64,000 nucleotides of DNA. Source: Acinetobacter pittii ANC 4050 (GTDB taxonomy: Bacteria > Pseudomonadota > Gammaproteobacteria > Pseudomonadales > Moraxellaceae). The DNA lies in assembly GCF_000399685.1 (NCBI RefSeq), contig NZ_KB976987.1, positions 3,639,943 to 3,703,942 on the forward strand. The letters are read 5' to 3'. The translations under genes and the position numbers were made by a program. Below, in pieces: positions 16,807 to 26,738 of this stretch. The notes under the pieces were generated by a model that was given only the letters and a program-made list of their open reading frames with translations, ran no database searches and was not told the origin of the DNA. Positions within the stretch are counted from its first letter, which is position 1. Each line of letters starts with the position of its first letter.

Positions 16807-18117
16807 TTAAATCTGGTTATTTACATCATCATTTTTTGTTTCACGAATGAGTAAGAACGCGATGAGTGATAAAAGTGATGCAGCAGTAAGATAATAACCA
16901 ACCGCATATAAACCATAAGTTTCAGCAAGCTTAGTCGCAATGAGTGGGGCAAAAGATGCACCAAAAATACCAGCCAAGTTAAAAGTTAATGCTGAACCTG
17001 TATAACGAACTGAAGTTGGGAAAAGTTCAGAAAGAACTGTACCAATTGGACCATAGGTTAAGCCCATAATTGCCAAGCCAGTACATAAGAAAAGGAAGAC
17101 AATTAAGGTATTTCCAGACTCTAACATACTAGAGAAGAACAAGCCGAAAATCGCAGCAGCAATACAAACCCCAATAGAAGTTGTTTTACGACCAAATTTT
17201 TCTGCAAAAATAGCCGATAAAGGAATGAATGCGGCAAAGCAAAGTGTAGCAAAGAGTTGAAGTTCTAAGAATTCACCACGTGCATAGCCAAGCTTTGTGG
17301 TTCCCCAGTTTAAAGCAAATACGGTAGTAAGATAGAACACGACAAAGGTACAAATTGCTGCAACTGTGCCAAGAATAAGTTTACCTGTATGTTTAGTTAA
17401 TACTTCTTTAAATGGAATATTAACTTCTTTTTGCTTATCTAAAACCTTTTGGAAAGCTGGAGTTTCATGAAGCTTTAAGCGAATGTATAAGCCAACAATA
17501 ACCAATACAGCACTGGCAATAAATGGAATGCGCCAGCCCCATTGCATGAATGCTTGCTCAGGAATAACTGCACTTAATAATAAGAAAGAACCTGTTGCTA
17601 GAATAAAGCCAATTGGAGCACCTAGCTGTGGAAACATGCCATACCATGCTCTTTTACCTTCTGGGGCATTTTCAGTCGCTAATAGTACTGCGCCACTCCA
17701 TTCACCGCCCAAGCCTAGACCTTGTCCTAAACGACAAACGGCTAATAGTAATGGTGCGACAATTCCGATTTGGGCATAGGTTGGAAGCAAACCAATACAT
17801 ACGGTCGAAATACCCATGGTCAGTAAAGCTGCAACTAAAGTTGCTTTTCGGCCAATACGGTCTCCGAGATGGCCGAATAGTGCAGCACCAATAGGGCGAG
17901 CAATAAAGGCAATTGCAAAGGTTGCCAGAGATTGTAAGACTGCGGCACTGCCACTACTAGCAGGGAAAAATAGGTGTGGAAAGATAATCACGGCAGCTGT
18001 TGCATAGATATAAAAGTCGAAGAACTCAATGGTTGTACCGACTAAGCTTGCAAACAAAACTCGTGTCTTTGAATTAGTGGCTACTACAGGAGCAGCAGTC
18101 GCAGAGGTTGACTCCAT
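16807..18117 (-). CDS. MFS transporter, metabolite:H+ symporter (MHS) family
   Basis: A 436-residue inner-membrane protein with twelve predicted spans. The loop motif GHLGDRIGRKATLV between spans 2 and 3 and the segment RLGQGLGLGGEWSGAVLLATENAP are MHS signatures (relatives of ProP, KgtP and ShiA); FPTSVRYTGSALTFN is the matching motif in the second half. The substrate is probably a small organic acid or compatible solute, but the sequence does not decide which. The start has AAGGA five bases upstream. It is a single gene. Confidence 0.9.
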   Translation of the reverse strand: MESTSATAAPVVATNSKTRVLFASLVGTTIEFFDFYIYATAAVIIFPHLFFPASSGSAAVLQSLATFAIAFIARPIGAALFGHLGDRIGRKATLVAALLTMGISTVCIGLLPTYAQIGIVAPLLLAVCRLGQGLGLGGEWSGAVLLATENAPEGKRAWYGMFPQLGAPIGFILATGSFLLLSAVIPEQAFMQWGWRIPFIASAVLVIVGLYIRLKLHETPAFQKVLDKQKEVNIPFKEVLTKHTGKLILGTVAAICTFVVFYLTTVFALNWGTTKLGYARGEFLELQLFATLCFAAFIPLSAIFAEKFGRKTTSIGVCIAAAIFGLFFSSMLESGNTLIVFLFLCTGLAIMGLTYGPIGTVLSELFPTSVRYTGSALTFNLAGIFGASFAPLIATKLAETYGLYAVGYYLTAASLLSLIAFLLIRETKNDDVNNQI

Positions 18118-18249
18118 ATAAGTCCTTATATAAGTTAAAATTTATTTTTAATTACTACTCTTTTTAAAGACATATTTTTCTCAAAGAATAGCGTGAAAGA
18201 ACATCATCCATGACTCTTTCAGGATCACTGAATATGAGTGAAAAATGGA

Positions 18250-18891
18250 TTAAACTATGTACCAATAGATGGCAAGAAAATGTGCCCCTGCACCTAAAAG
18301 CACAAAAATATGCCAGATCGCATGGGTATATCTTACCTTTTTTAACGCGTAAAACAATGCTCCAACCGTATAAGCTAATCCGCCAATGATTAAGAAAATC
18401 AATGCATCTTTGCTTAAATAAGTACGCATATCATCCATAACAAAAACAGCAAGCCACCCCATAAGAACATAAGCAAGTAAAGAAATTTTCTGAAAGCGGT
18501 GAATGAAAACTAACTTGAAAAGTGTACCAATTGCAGCAATGCTCCAAAGTGCAATAAGCAAAATATGAGCTTTTTGTGTAGGAATCGCGATGCTCAGGAA
18601 CGGGGTATAGGTGCCAGCAATTAAATAGTAAATGGCTGTATGGTCGAGCTTTTTATACCAGTAACGCAGATTTTGGGTTTGGGCAAAGTGATAGAGAGTC
18701 GAGCTAGTAAAAACTAAAATAAGACTAAATGAATATACCCATAAACCTACCCACTGAGCAGTGGAAAGATAAGATCCCTTTATAATTAAAAAGATAGAAG
18801 CTACGACTGCCATAATAACACCAGCGCCATGACTATAGGCATTAAATAGTTCTTCTTTTGGATCGTAAGTTTCCAACACAGATTTACTCAT
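18250..18891 (-). CDS. trhA: Hemolysin III family membrane protein
   Basis: A 213-residue, seven-span membrane protein of the hemolysin III/PAQR family. The motif EELFNAYSHGAGV at the N-terminus, SSTLYHFAQ, KLDHTAIYYLIAGTYTPF and the C-terminal THAIWHIFVLLGAGAHF supply the conserved Ser, His and Asp that would bind zinc. Bacterial members have been linked to membrane-fluidity homeostasis; haemolysis is a historical label. I start at MSKSVLETYDPKEE (18891), because the extra 15 codons upstream are A/T-rich and do not look like the family. Confidence 0.85.
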   Translation of the reverse strand: MSKSVLETYDPKEELFNAYSHGAGVIMAVVASIFLIIKGSYLSTAQWVGLWVYSFSLILVFTSSTLYHFAQTQNLRYWYKKLDHTAIYYLIAGTYTPFLSIAIPTQKAHILLIALWSIAAIGTLFKLVFIHRFQKISLLAYVLMGWLAVFVMDDMRTYLSKDALIFLIIGGLAYTVGALFYALKKVRYTHAIWHIFVLLGAGAHFLAIYWYIV

Positions 18892-19018
18892 AACTTTAAT
18901 TTTTTTGATTAAAAATACAAATGTATAGAAATACAAAACAGTCGTAAAGTTATTTTATTTTTAATCCTAGACCCTTTAAACTTCTATTTTATATGAGTCT
19001 TCATTTTTAGGTATATCC

Positions 19019-20230
19019 GTGTCGGTTTTCTCCTTTGAGCAAGAACAGCAATTCTTTCATGAAATCAAGCAAATGCTTGATCAACAAGCTTTTGAGCGAT
19101 TGATCTTGAGCCAATATAAGGGAGAGTTGGCGCAGCTGGAAAAAATTACTTTCCGTGTTGTAGAGCTACATGGACAAAAACAGCTTTCAGCTTTATATCA
19201 CTATACCACCCAAGATGTGACTAAAAACTATTCATTTGAAGAAGGCTTACAACAGATTGAGCAATTAATCACTCAGTGTAAGCAAGCAAACTTATTTTCG
19301 ACTACTCAAGAAATTCAACTTAAAAAAAATAAGAAAAAAGCCCTATTGAATATGGGTAAAAAGCAGGCGGTAAATGCGACACAAACGGTTCAGTCACATG
19401 ACCGTGAAAAGCAGCGCTATGTACAGCAGGGGAATGCATTTTTAAAAGAGCTGGGTATTACTGATGAAAAAGCTCAAGTCATTCCAAGCATGGCTCGTAA
19501 ATGGAAACAGATTAATAAATTTATCGAAATTTTTGCGAGTGCTTATGAACAGATTGATGCATCTCAACAAGAGTTACGCATTGTCGATTTTGGTTCGGGG
19601 AAAGGTTATTTAACTTTTGCTTTGTATGATTATCTGCAACAACAACAGAAAACACCATTGATTACGGGTGTAGAGCTGCGTCGTAATTTGGTGGAGTTTT
19701 GCCAAAATGTTGCAGACAAAGTGCATTTTAACCATTTAGACTTTTTTGAAGGTGATGTACGCAGTTATCAACCAGAAAAGCTAGACGTCATGATTGCTTT
19801 ACACGCTTGTGATATTGCGACTGACTTCGCCATTCACACGGGAATTCGTTTAAACGCTTCGATGATTATGTGTGCGCCCTGTTGTCACAAAGAGTTGCGC
19901 CCACAATTACATAGCCCAGAAGTTTTACAGCCAATGTTACAGTTTGGTATTCATGCTGGGCAACAAGCCGAGATGCTAACCGACACTTTACGTGCGTTAC
20001 TTTTAAAAGCGTATGGCTATGAAACCAAAGTTTTTGAGTTTGTATCGCTTGAACATACCAGTAAAAACAAAATGATTTTGGCAACAAAGCGCAAAAATGT
20101 TTCTCAACCTGATGCCAAAATTATGGCTCAAATCCAAGCATTGAAAGAAATGTATGGGATTAAGAAACACACACTAGAACTGCTGTTACAAGATCAGTTA
20201 CCAATCGAAAATATTGGCTGCAAGTGCTAG
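19019..20230 (+). CDS. Class I SAM-dependent methyltransferase
   Basis: A 403-residue protein whose second half contains a Rossmann-type methyltransferase of the Methyltransf_32 type: motif I is RIVDFGSGKGYLTFALYDYL, acidic loop after strand 2 is TGVELRRNLVEFCQ, and the motif IV region is DVMIALHACDIATDFAI followed by the cysteine pair CAPCCHKEL. The first 170 residues are helical and specific to this protein. Members methylate RNA or small molecules; substrate is undetermined. It starts with GTG. The GNAT gene follows 12 bases after its stop, so the two are likely co-transcribed. Confidence 0.8.
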   Translation: MSVFSFEQEQQFFHEIKQMLDQQAFERLILSQYKGELAQLEKITFRVVELHGQKQLSALYHYTTQDVTKNYSFEEGLQQIEQLITQCKQANLFSTTQEIQLKKNKKKALLNMGKKQAVNATQTVQSHDREKQRYVQQGNAFLKELGITDEKAQVIPSMARKWKQINKFIEIFASAYEQIDASQQELRIVDFGSGKGYLTFALYDYLQQQQKTPLITGVELRRNLVEFCQNVADKVHFNHLDFFEGDVRSYQPEKLDVMIALHACDIATDFAIHTGIRLNASMIMCAPCCHKELRPQLHSPEVLQPMLQFGIHAGQQAEMLTDTLRALLLKAYGYETKVFEFVSLEHTSKNKMILATKRKNVSQPDAKIMAQIQALKEMYGIKKHTLELLLQDQLPIENIGCKC

Positions 20231-20242
20231 GACGGTGAGCGG

Positions 20243-20662
20243 ATGTATAAAATTATAGAGAGTGATTGGGAACAACTCGGAAAAGATGCGAAATACATCC
20301 GTGAGCAAGTCTTTATTCAAGAACAGGGAATTGCACCTGAAGATGAATGGGACGACTTGGATGCCATAGTTTTGCATTTTATTGTCTATGACAAAGAACA
20401 GCCTATCGCTACAGCACGTCTATTACCGCAGCATAGCGTAGGGCGTGTTGCTGTTTTAATGCCTTATCGAAAGCAGGGTATAGGTAAAATTTTAATGCAG
20501 TATATTATTGAATATGCGCGTCATCATAAATTGCCTTACTTAAAGCTTTCGGCGCAAACCTATGTGACCGCTTTTTACGAAGCTTTAGGCTTTAAAGTAC
20601 AAGGCGAAGTTTACCAAGACTGTGGCATTCCACATATTGATATGGTTTTAGAGTTAAATTGA
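20243..20662 (+). CDS. GNAT-family N-acetyltransferase
   Basis: A 139-residue acetyltransferase. The acetyl-CoA motif A is MPYRKQGIGKILMQYIIEYA (R-x-x-G-x-G/A) and motif B is TAFYEALGFKVQGEVYQDCGIPH, typical of the ElaA/YjgM-like group. The N-terminus begins REQVFIQEQGI, a common GNAT feature. Target unknown. A GGTGAG site precedes the start, just after the methyltransferase stop; co-expression suggests that both act on related substrates, but this is inference. Confidence 0.87.
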   Translation: MYKIIESDWEQLGKDAKYIREQVFIQEQGIAPEDEWDDLDAIVLHFIVYDKEQPIATARLLPQHSVGRVAVLMPYRKQGIGKILMQYIIEYARHHKLPYLKLSAQTYVTAFYEALGFKVQGEVYQDCGIPHIDMVLELN

Positions 20663-20691
20663 GACTTCTTTTTAGAAATCTCAATTTTAAT

Positions 20692-21552
20692 TTATTTCAT
20701 TGCATTCCAACTTTCGATGGCTTGTAAGCCAGTCTCTAAACCAACTTCATAACTGTAGCGAAGCTTTTTCGGATTGGTAGTTAAACGGCCAGCCATATTT
20801 TTAAGTGGCGGTGGACACACTTCTAAAATTTGTTGGTCTGGATTTTCACCACGAACAAAATCTACTGAAGCGTTATAACGAGCACAGCGGCTACGCAAAC
20901 TATTTGCAAAACCATAATGATGTTTAAAAGCGTATTTTGCGAGGAATTGATCACCTCGACTACTTGCCTTGAAGTAGTTTTTCGGACGAGTGCGTAAAAC
21001 TAACAGTTTTTTGACGCCACTTTGCTGAGCCGTCCAGCGAACGGGTAAGGCATCTGCAACACCACCATCAAAATATGGTTCACCCATAATATCAACAGGA
21101 TGACGCGTTAAAACTGGAATGGAGCTAGAAGCACGAAGTGCATTGAGTAAATTATCTTTACCTGCACGAAGATATTCCGCATGACCCGTTTTGGCATGGG
21201 TCAATACCATATAAAAATCTGGATTTTTGGCAAAAAGACTTTGTTGATCAAGTGGGTGCTCTTGCTCACCAATTTCCCACATCCATTTTAAATCAAGTAA
21301 ATCGCCGCCTTTAAAAAAGCGTTTGTAATCGATGAATTCTGGACGGAGTGAATGATCAATATAAAAGGTTAGCGTGCGGCCTTGCTGGCCTGCTAAGTAG
21401 TTGGCGACATTGGTTGAGCCAGATGATACACCAACATATAAATCGAAAGGGTTGAACTGTTGTTGTAAAAACGCGTCAAGTACACCACTGGTAAAGGCAC
21501 CGCGCATGCCTCCACCTTCTACAACCAGTGCATTACGGGAAAAATCTGTCAT
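20692..21552 (-). CDS. Patatin-like phospholipase
   Basis: A 286-residue protein of the YjjU-like patatin group. The oxyanion loop is EGGGMRGAFTSGVLDAF, the nucleophile elbow GVSSGS contains the catalytic serine, and the partner aspartate is in YFDGGVADALPV. No signal peptide, so it should act inside the cell on phospholipids or acylglycerols. It may share a transcript with the small membrane protein gene encoded 15 bases upstream on the same strand. Confidence 0.88.
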   Translation of the reverse strand: MTDFSRNALVVEGGGMRGAFTSGVLDAFLQQQFNPFDLYVGVSSGSTNVANYLAGQQGRTLTFYIDHSLRPEFIDYKRFFKGGDLLDLKWMWEIGEQEHPLDQQSLFAKNPDFYMVLTHAKTGHAEYLRAGKDNLLNALRASSSIPVLTRHPVDIMGEPYFDGGVADALPVRWTAQQSGVKKLLVLRTRPKNYFKASSRGDQFLAKYAFKHHYGFANSLRSRCARYNASVDFVRGENPDQQILEVCPPPLKNMAGRLTTNPKKLRYSYEVGLETGLQAIESWNAMK

Positions 21553-21567
21553 TTGAAAAATATCTAA

Positions 21568-21825
21568 TTACTGAGTTGATTGCTTGTGTTCTTGCATATC
21601 CATTTCAGGCATATTGTCACTATGTTGAGCGTGTTGCTCAGTAGAGTGTTCAGCCTTTTGCTGCATTTGCTCTTGTTGAGCTTTACGCTGTGCACCTGGC
21701 ATATAGTCAGGTTCATTACTCATCGCTAAATAGAAAAAACCAAGGAAAATCGCACTTAAGACACCAACGATCAGAACAAATTTCCAGCCTAAAATTGCTG
21801 ACTCGGAAGAATTTTTATCGGACAT
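21568..21825 (-). CDS. Small single-span membrane protein
   Basis: An 85-residue protein: a short acidic N-terminal tail, one membrane span (WKFVLIVGVLSAIFLGFFYLA), then a hydrophilic C-terminal half very rich in Gln, His, Glu and Met. The His/Met-rich tail (HSTEQHAQHSDNMPEMDMQEH) could bind metal if exposed to the periplasm, but this is only composition. I start at MSDKNSSES (21825); ten extra codons upstream lack a ribosome site. I recognise no family. It sits just ahead of the patatin-like gene. Confidence 0.6.
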   Translation of the reverse strand: MSDKNSSESAILGWKFVLIVGVLSAIFLGFFYLAMSNEPDYMPGAQRKAQQEQMQQKAEHSTEQHAQHSDNMPEMDMQEHKQSTQ

Positions 21826-21988
21826 AAGGATTTCTCGAATGTGCTGTAGAAGCACAAAAATGAAGTCTATTTATAGCATATTTAGGTGGGGGCTGAAATC
21901 TTAAAGGTTATAAAGAAAAACCCATATAAATAAAATATATTTATATGGGTAAGGTTTATGCAGTTTTTGAATATTCAGTAAGTCTAAG

Positions 21989-24124
21989 TTATTGAATATT
22001 TTGTTTCTGCTCAGCTTTGGCTTTTAGTAAGGCAGGTGGGGTAAAACGTTCACCATATTTTGCAGCCAATTCTTCGGCACGTTTTTGTGCTTTATCAGTA
22101 CCATACTGATTTAGGAATTGAATTGCTCCTCCCGTCCAAGGCGCATAACCAATTCCAAAAATAGAACCGACATTGGCATCAATTACAGACTCTAATACAC
22201 CTTCTTCATAACAACGTAAGGTATCTAGCGCTTGTACAAACAGAATGCGATCAATCATATCTTGTTCAGAAATATCATGATCTTTTTTCCAGCGGTTTAA
22301 GCCTTCCCAAAGGTGCTTTTTACCATTTTCTGGATATTCATAAAAACCTGCACCAGCAGCTTTACCTTTACGGTTTAACTCATGAATCATGGTGTGAACC
22401 ACTTCATCTACAGAAGTTTTAGGTAAATCTTTTCCTTCGGCTTGTAGGGCTTTACGTGCTTCACTGGCAACATGCTCTGTTAATGTTAAAGATACTTCAT
22501 CTTGAATAGCGAGGGGTCCAACTGGCATGCCAGCTTTCAGTGCAGCCATTTCAATACGTGCTGGGTGAACGCCTTCTGCAAGCAAACGCATACCTTCTTG
22601 AATAAAAGTACCAAATACACGACTCGTAAAGAAACCTCGGCTATCGTTAACGACAATTGGTGTTTTTCCAATTTGTTGTACAAAGTCGTAGGCTTTGGCA
22701 AGGGTTTCACTTGAGGTGTTTTTGCCTTTAATAATCTCGACCAACTGCATTTTGTCGACAGGGCTAAAAAAGTGTAGGCCGATAAAAGCTTTATCATCCT
22801 TACTTGCTTGCGCTAAACCTGTAATTGGCAGGGTCGAGGTGTTGGAAGCCATTACACCGTTAGGTGCTAGATATTGCTCGGCTTCTTGAGTGACTTTAGC
22901 TTTGAGTTCTTGATTCTCAAATACGGCTTCAATAATTAAATCACAATCTTGTAAGTCTGCAGCAGAAGCTGTAGCCGTGATGAGCGATAAAACCTGATCA
23001 CGTTTTTCTGCCGTCATGCGGCCTTGTGATATACGTTTATCTAAGAGCTTTTGTGAGTAAGTTTTGCCTTTCTCTGCATTTTCAATAGATACATCTTTAA
23101 GTACAACTGGAATGCCTTTAATGGCTGTTGAATAAGCGATGCCTGCACCCATCATGCCTGCACCCAACACACCAACTTTAGTAGCTTGCCATTTTGCAAC
23201 GTCGGCAGGGCGGCTTGCACCAGACTTAATTGCATTTAAACCATGCCAGAAAGTGCCGATCATATTTTTAGAAATTTGGCCTGTGGTAAGCTGAGTAAAG
23301 TAGCGAGACTCAATACGCAAGGCGGTATCGACATCAACTTGAGCGCCCTCAACTGCGGCAGCCATAATCGCTTCAGGGGCAGGGTAACAACCTTTAGTTT
23401 TGTCTCTTAACATGGCTGGTGCAATTGCAAGAATTTGTGCAACTGCTGGCGTTTTTGGATCACCACCTGGGATTTTATAACCCTTCACATCAAAAGGCGG
23501 TTGAGATTTTGGATTGGCTTTGATCCAAGCAATTGCTTTATCTAAAAGTTCTTGTTCATTTTCGACAGTGTCATGAATTAAGCCTAAAGATTTTGCTTTA
23601 TCAACACCAAACTGTTTACCTTCCATTAAAAATGGGAACGCGTTTTGAAGCCCCAGTAGACGTACCATACGTACAATACCGCCGCCGCCCGGTAACAAAC
23701 CTAAAGTAACTTCTGGTAGGCCAAATTTACTTTTCGGGTCATTAATTGCAATACGATGATGGCAACTTAATGCGATTTCCCAACCACCGCCAAGTGCTGT
23801 GCCATTTAATGCTGCAACCACTGGAATACCGAGTGTTTCAATTGTACGTAAATGACCTTTTAGCTTTTCAACCATATTGAAAAACTCAGTCGCATGTTCA
23901 GGCTGAACTTGAATCAGCTCATCTAAATCACCGCCTGCAAAGAACGTTTTTTTAGCTGAGCGGAAAATTACACCTGAAAGTTCTGTTTCTGCTTTAAGTT
24001 TCTGAGTCGCTTCATCGAGCGAGTCACGAAACTCGGCATTCATGGTGTTCGCAGATTGACCAGTTGAATCAAGCGTTAAAATGACAATATTGTCGGCATT
24101 TTTTTCGTATTGAATTGCACTCAT
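21989..24124 (-). CDS. fadB: Fatty-acid oxidation complex alpha subunit (enoyl-CoA hydratase / 3-hydroxyacyl-CoA dehydrogenase)
   Basis: A 711-residue bifunctional enzyme. Residues 1-300 form the crotonase domain with the two catalytic glutamate regions GGGWEIALSCHHRIA and KFGLPEVTLGLLPGGGG; from about 315 the NAD-binding loop VGVLGAGMMGAGIAYSTA and FIGLHFFSPVDKMQLVEII mark the 3-hydroxyacyl-CoA dehydrogenase. It hydrates and then oxidises acyl-CoA intermediates of beta-oxidation. The thiolase gene ends 18 bases upstream on the same strand, giving the usual two-subunit operon, here with thiolase first. It could equally be called FadJ; the split is not decided by sequence alone. Confidence 0.92.
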   Translation of the reverse strand: MSAIQYEKNADNIVILTLDSTGQSANTMNAEFRDSLDEATQKLKAETELSGVIFRSAKKTFFAGGDLDELIQVQPEHATEFFNMVEKLKGHLRTIETLGIPVVAALNGTALGGGWEIALSCHHRIAINDPKSKFGLPEVTLGLLPGGGGIVRMVRLLGLQNAFPFLMEGKQFGVDKAKSLGLIHDTVENEQELLDKAIAWIKANPKSQPPFDVKGYKIPGGDPKTPAVAQILAIAPAMLRDKTKGCYPAPEAIMAAAVEGAQVDVDTALRIESRYFTQLTTGQISKNMIGTFWHGLNAIKSGASRPADVAKWQATKVGVLGAGMMGAGIAYSTAIKGIPVVLKDVSIENAEKGKTYSQKLLDKRISQGRMTAEKRDQVLSLITATASAADLQDCDLIIEAVFENQELKAKVTQEAEQYLAPNGVMASNTSTLPITGLAQASKDDKAFIGLHFFSPVDKMQLVEIIKGKNTSSETLAKAYDFVQQIGKTPIVVNDSRGFFTSRVFGTFIQEGMRLLAEGVHPARIEMAALKAGMPVGPLAIQDEVSLTLTEHVASEARKALQAEGKDLPKTSVDEVVHTMIHELNRKGKAAGAGFYEYPENGKKHLWEGLNRWKKDHDISEQDMIDRILFVQALDTLRCYEEGVLESVIDANVGSIFGIGYAPWTGGAIQFLNQYGTDKAQKRAEELAAKYGERFTPPALLKAKAEQKQNIQ

Positions 24125-24142
24125 CTTTTATATCCCTAATTT

Positions 24143-25348
24143 TTATACGCGTTCAATAATGGTGGCAATACCCATTCCACCGCCCACACAGAGCGTTGCT
24201 AAACCGCGCTTTTTATCTTGTCGTTCAAGCTCATCAAGTAGTGTGCCTAAAATCATGGCACCTGTTGCTCCTAATGGATGGCCTAAAGCAATCGCGCCGC
24301 CATTTACGTTGACTTTTTCAACAGGAACGTTGAGCTCATTAATAAAACGCATAACAACCGCCGCAAATGCTTCGTTGACTTCAAATAGGTCAATATCATC
24401 GATCGTGAGGCCAGCTTTTTCTAAAGCTTTACGTGCGGCAGGAGCAGGTCCTGTTAGCATGATAGTTGGGTCAGTACCGACTAGGGCAGTCGCCAAAACT
24501 TTAGCGCGCGGTTTTAAATTTTGTTCTTTTACCGCTTTTTCAGAAGCTAATAAAACTACAGCTGCTCCATCGACAATACCTGATGAGTTACCTGCGTGAT
24601 GAACATGATTGATTTTTTGTGCTTCAGGATATTTTTGCAAAGCTACTGCATCAAAACCCATTTGTCCCATCATTTCAAAACTTGGGTTGAGCTTCGTTAA
24701 ACCTTCGAGTGTGGTGTTGCCTTTAATAAATTCATCTTTATCTAAAATCACCACACCGGCGTGATCTTTTACTGGCACAACTGAGTGATTGAAATAACCA
24801 TTTGATTGAGCCGCCGCCGCTTTTTGTTGTGACTTCACAGCAAAATTATCGACATCTTCACGGCTATAGCCATCTAACGTTGCAATGAGGTCGGCCCCAA
24901 TGCCTTGTGGAACAAATGATGACTTAAGGTTTGTTTCTGGGTCTAAAGCCCATGGCCCACCATCAGAACCCATTGGAATGCGTGACATTGATTCAACGCC
25001 ACCAGCAACCACTAAATCTTCCCAACCAGAGCGGACTTTCATTGCTGCCATGTTGACTGCTTCTAAACCTGATGCACAAAAACGATTGATTTGCACCCCA
25101 GCAACATCATCGTTCCAACCTGCTGCAATCGCTGCTGTTTTAGCAATATCACCACCTTGGTCGCCAATTGGTGTTACACAGCCTAAAACAATGTCGTCAA
25201 CTTTAGATGTATCGAGTTGATGGCGCTGCTGTAATTCATTTAATAAGGTGGTCAGTAATGTGATTGGTTTTACTTCATAAAGAGAGCCATCTTTTTTTCC
25301 CTTTCCGCGTGGGGTGCGAATGGCATCAATAATATAAGCCTCGCTCAT
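24143..25348 (-). CDS. fadA: Acetyl-CoA C-acyltransferase (thiolase, beta subunit)
   Basis: A 401-residue thiolase that cleaves 3-ketoacyl-CoA. The nucleophilic cysteine is in [14 protein letters not shown], the histidine in [18 protein letters not shown], and the second cysteine in [14 protein letters not shown] start at [17 protein letters not shown] (25348), with AGGAA about six bases upstream; longer in-frame starts add 29 residues unlike thiolases. Followed by the alpha subunit, so the pair forms a beta-oxidation operon. An AraC-type regulator on the same strand lies just upstream and may control it. Confidence 0.92.
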   Translation of the reverse strand: MSEAYIIDAIRTPRGKGKKDGSLYEVKPITLLTTLLNELQQRHQLDTSKVDDIVLGCVTPIGDQGGDIAKTAAIAAGWNDDVAGVQINRFCASGLEAVNMAAMKVRSGWEDLVVAGGVESMSRIPMGSDGGPWALDPETNLKSSFVPQGIGADLIATLDGYSREDVDNFAVKSQQKAAAAQSNGYFNHSVVPVKDHAGVVILDKDEFIKGNTTLEGLTKLNPSFEMMGQMGFDAVALQKYPEAQKINHVHHAGNSSGIVDGAAVVLLASEKAVKEQNLKPRAKVLATALVGTDPTIMLTGPAPAARKALEKAGLTIDDIDLFEVNEAFAAVVMRFINELNVPVEKVNVNGGAIALGHPLGATGAMILGTLLDELERQDKKRGLATLCVGGGMGIATIIERV

Positions 25349-25464
25349 AGCAGTTCCTTTTTTATTACTTAAACTTTGTTGTGTTTTGAGTGTACTGGTT
25401 TTAAGAGCGAGTGCAATGACGATAAGCGCACCCATCAGGTGATGATTTTTGCCAATAGAAATAC

Positions 25465-25490
25465 AAAAAAGCCCAAGTTGAACTTGGGCT
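25465..25490 (-). terminator. Terminator of the AraC-type gene
   Basis: AGCCCAAGTT and AACTTGGGCT pair around one base; the A-run at 25465-25470 becomes a T-tail on the minus strand. Confidence 0.88.
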
Positions 25491-25517
25491 AAATGTAAAG
25501 CTAAATAGATTTAAGTA

Positions 25518-26528
25518 TTAATGGTAACCGTGTAGCTGGCGATAAAGGCCAGGGGTTACTCCCGTCCATTTTTTAAATGCACGGTGGAACGTACTGGTTT
25601 CACTAAAACCAACTTGTTGAGCAACGTCTTCAAGTGTTAACTCGGGGTTGAGTAACAGGTGAATTGCAGCATCTCGACGTAAAGCGTCTTTTACGCCTTG
25701 ATAACTTTTACCTTCGGCAGCTAAGCGGCGACGTAAGGTTTGAGGAGATAGATACAACATTGATGCAACATCATTAAGCGTTGGCATTTCTTCACCAATC
25801 TGGCTTTTGAGCACTTCACGAATACGAGAAGTTAGCGAATTGGTATTTTTGAATTTTACTAAAAGCTGAGCAGGTGCTGCTTTTAAGAACTCTTCCAGCG
25901 TTTTTTCATCTTGACGGATTGGCAAATCAAGATAATCGGCTGCAAAGGTTATTTCAGTACGCGGTGCATCAAACTGCATGACTGGTGCAAAAAATAATGC
26001 ATCATATTCATCTGCATGTGCAGGGCGTGGATAGCTAAAATGAACACGCTCTAATGGCAAACGGCGTTCAATCAACCATGATGCCAGACCATGCCAAATC
26101 ATGAGCATACTTTCAGTAATGAAATGATCTGGATCTAAAGTTTTTGGAATAAGAGGAACGAGACGTGCTTCGTGTTTGTCACGTTCTAGTGTTACCGACC
26201 ATTCATCACCAAATAATTTATAAAATTGAGATGATAGTTCAAGGGCTTGTCCTAATGTTTTTGCGTGAATAATCAACTGACACATAATGGCAAAAGTGCC
26301 CAGACGACGTGGTTGTACGTCAAATCCAACGTGTTCATCCTGTGTGACCATCCACAACATTTTTATAAAACGAGTGTATTGTTCTGGTGAGATTCGAGCT
26401 TTAGGTTGACGTAATAATTCTGCTTCAATACCCACATGTGAAAGGAGCATTTCAACATCCATGCCAAGGCGTTTTACGCCTGTCAAAGCCGCATTCACGA
26501 AGTGGATGCTAATCGTATCGCGACTCAT
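25518..26528 (-). CDS. AraC-family transcriptional regulator
   Basis: A 336-residue regulator with an N-terminal ligand domain of the Arabinose_bd (PF12625-like) kind and a C-terminal AraC double helix-turn-helix: TLNDVASMLYLSPQTLRRRL and LTLEDVAQQVGFSETSTFHRAFKKWTGVTP. I start at MSRDTISIHF (26528) because AAGGA is six bases upstream; the longer open frame to 26675 encodes a cysteine-rich stretch not seen in the family. Between beta-oxidation genes and a divergent CoA transferase, it plausibly senses an acyl compound and controls one or both. Confidence 0.88.
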   Translation of the reverse strand: MSRDTISIHFVNAALTGVKRLGMDVEMLLSHVGIEAELLRQPKARISPEQYTRFIKMLWMVTQDEHVGFDVQPRRLGTFAIMCQLIIHAKTLGQALELSSQFYKLFGDEWSVTLERDKHEARLVPLIPKTLDPDHFITESMLMIWHGLASWLIERRLPLERVHFSYPRPAHADEYDALFFAPVMQFDAPRTEITFAADYLDLPIRQDEKTLEEFLKAAPAQLLVKFKNTNSLTSRIREVLKSQIGEEMPTLNDVASMLYLSPQTLRRRLAAEGKSYQGVKDALRRDAAIHLLLNPELTLEDVAQQVGFSETSTFHRAFKKWTGVTPGLYRQLHGYH

Positions 26529-26738
26529 ATTGAATCCTTCAGTCTCTTTGATGTTCACTTTAAATTGACCTAAATGACCGTCTAAAAAAATAAATTGGCG
26601 ATTTACAACAGAGTAAAAGCACTTTTTACATGTTAAATTGCCGAAATGATCAAGGTAAATGGCTGAACATGACATTGTTTTACTATATTTGCTTAACTAA
26701 TATAAAAGAAAATTCGAATAATAGTGGTTAAAAATACG

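Noticed and set aside
26529..26675. N-terminal extension of the AraC-type regulator
   Set aside because: The frame stays open, but the family begins at 26528, where a proper ribosome site precedes the ATG.
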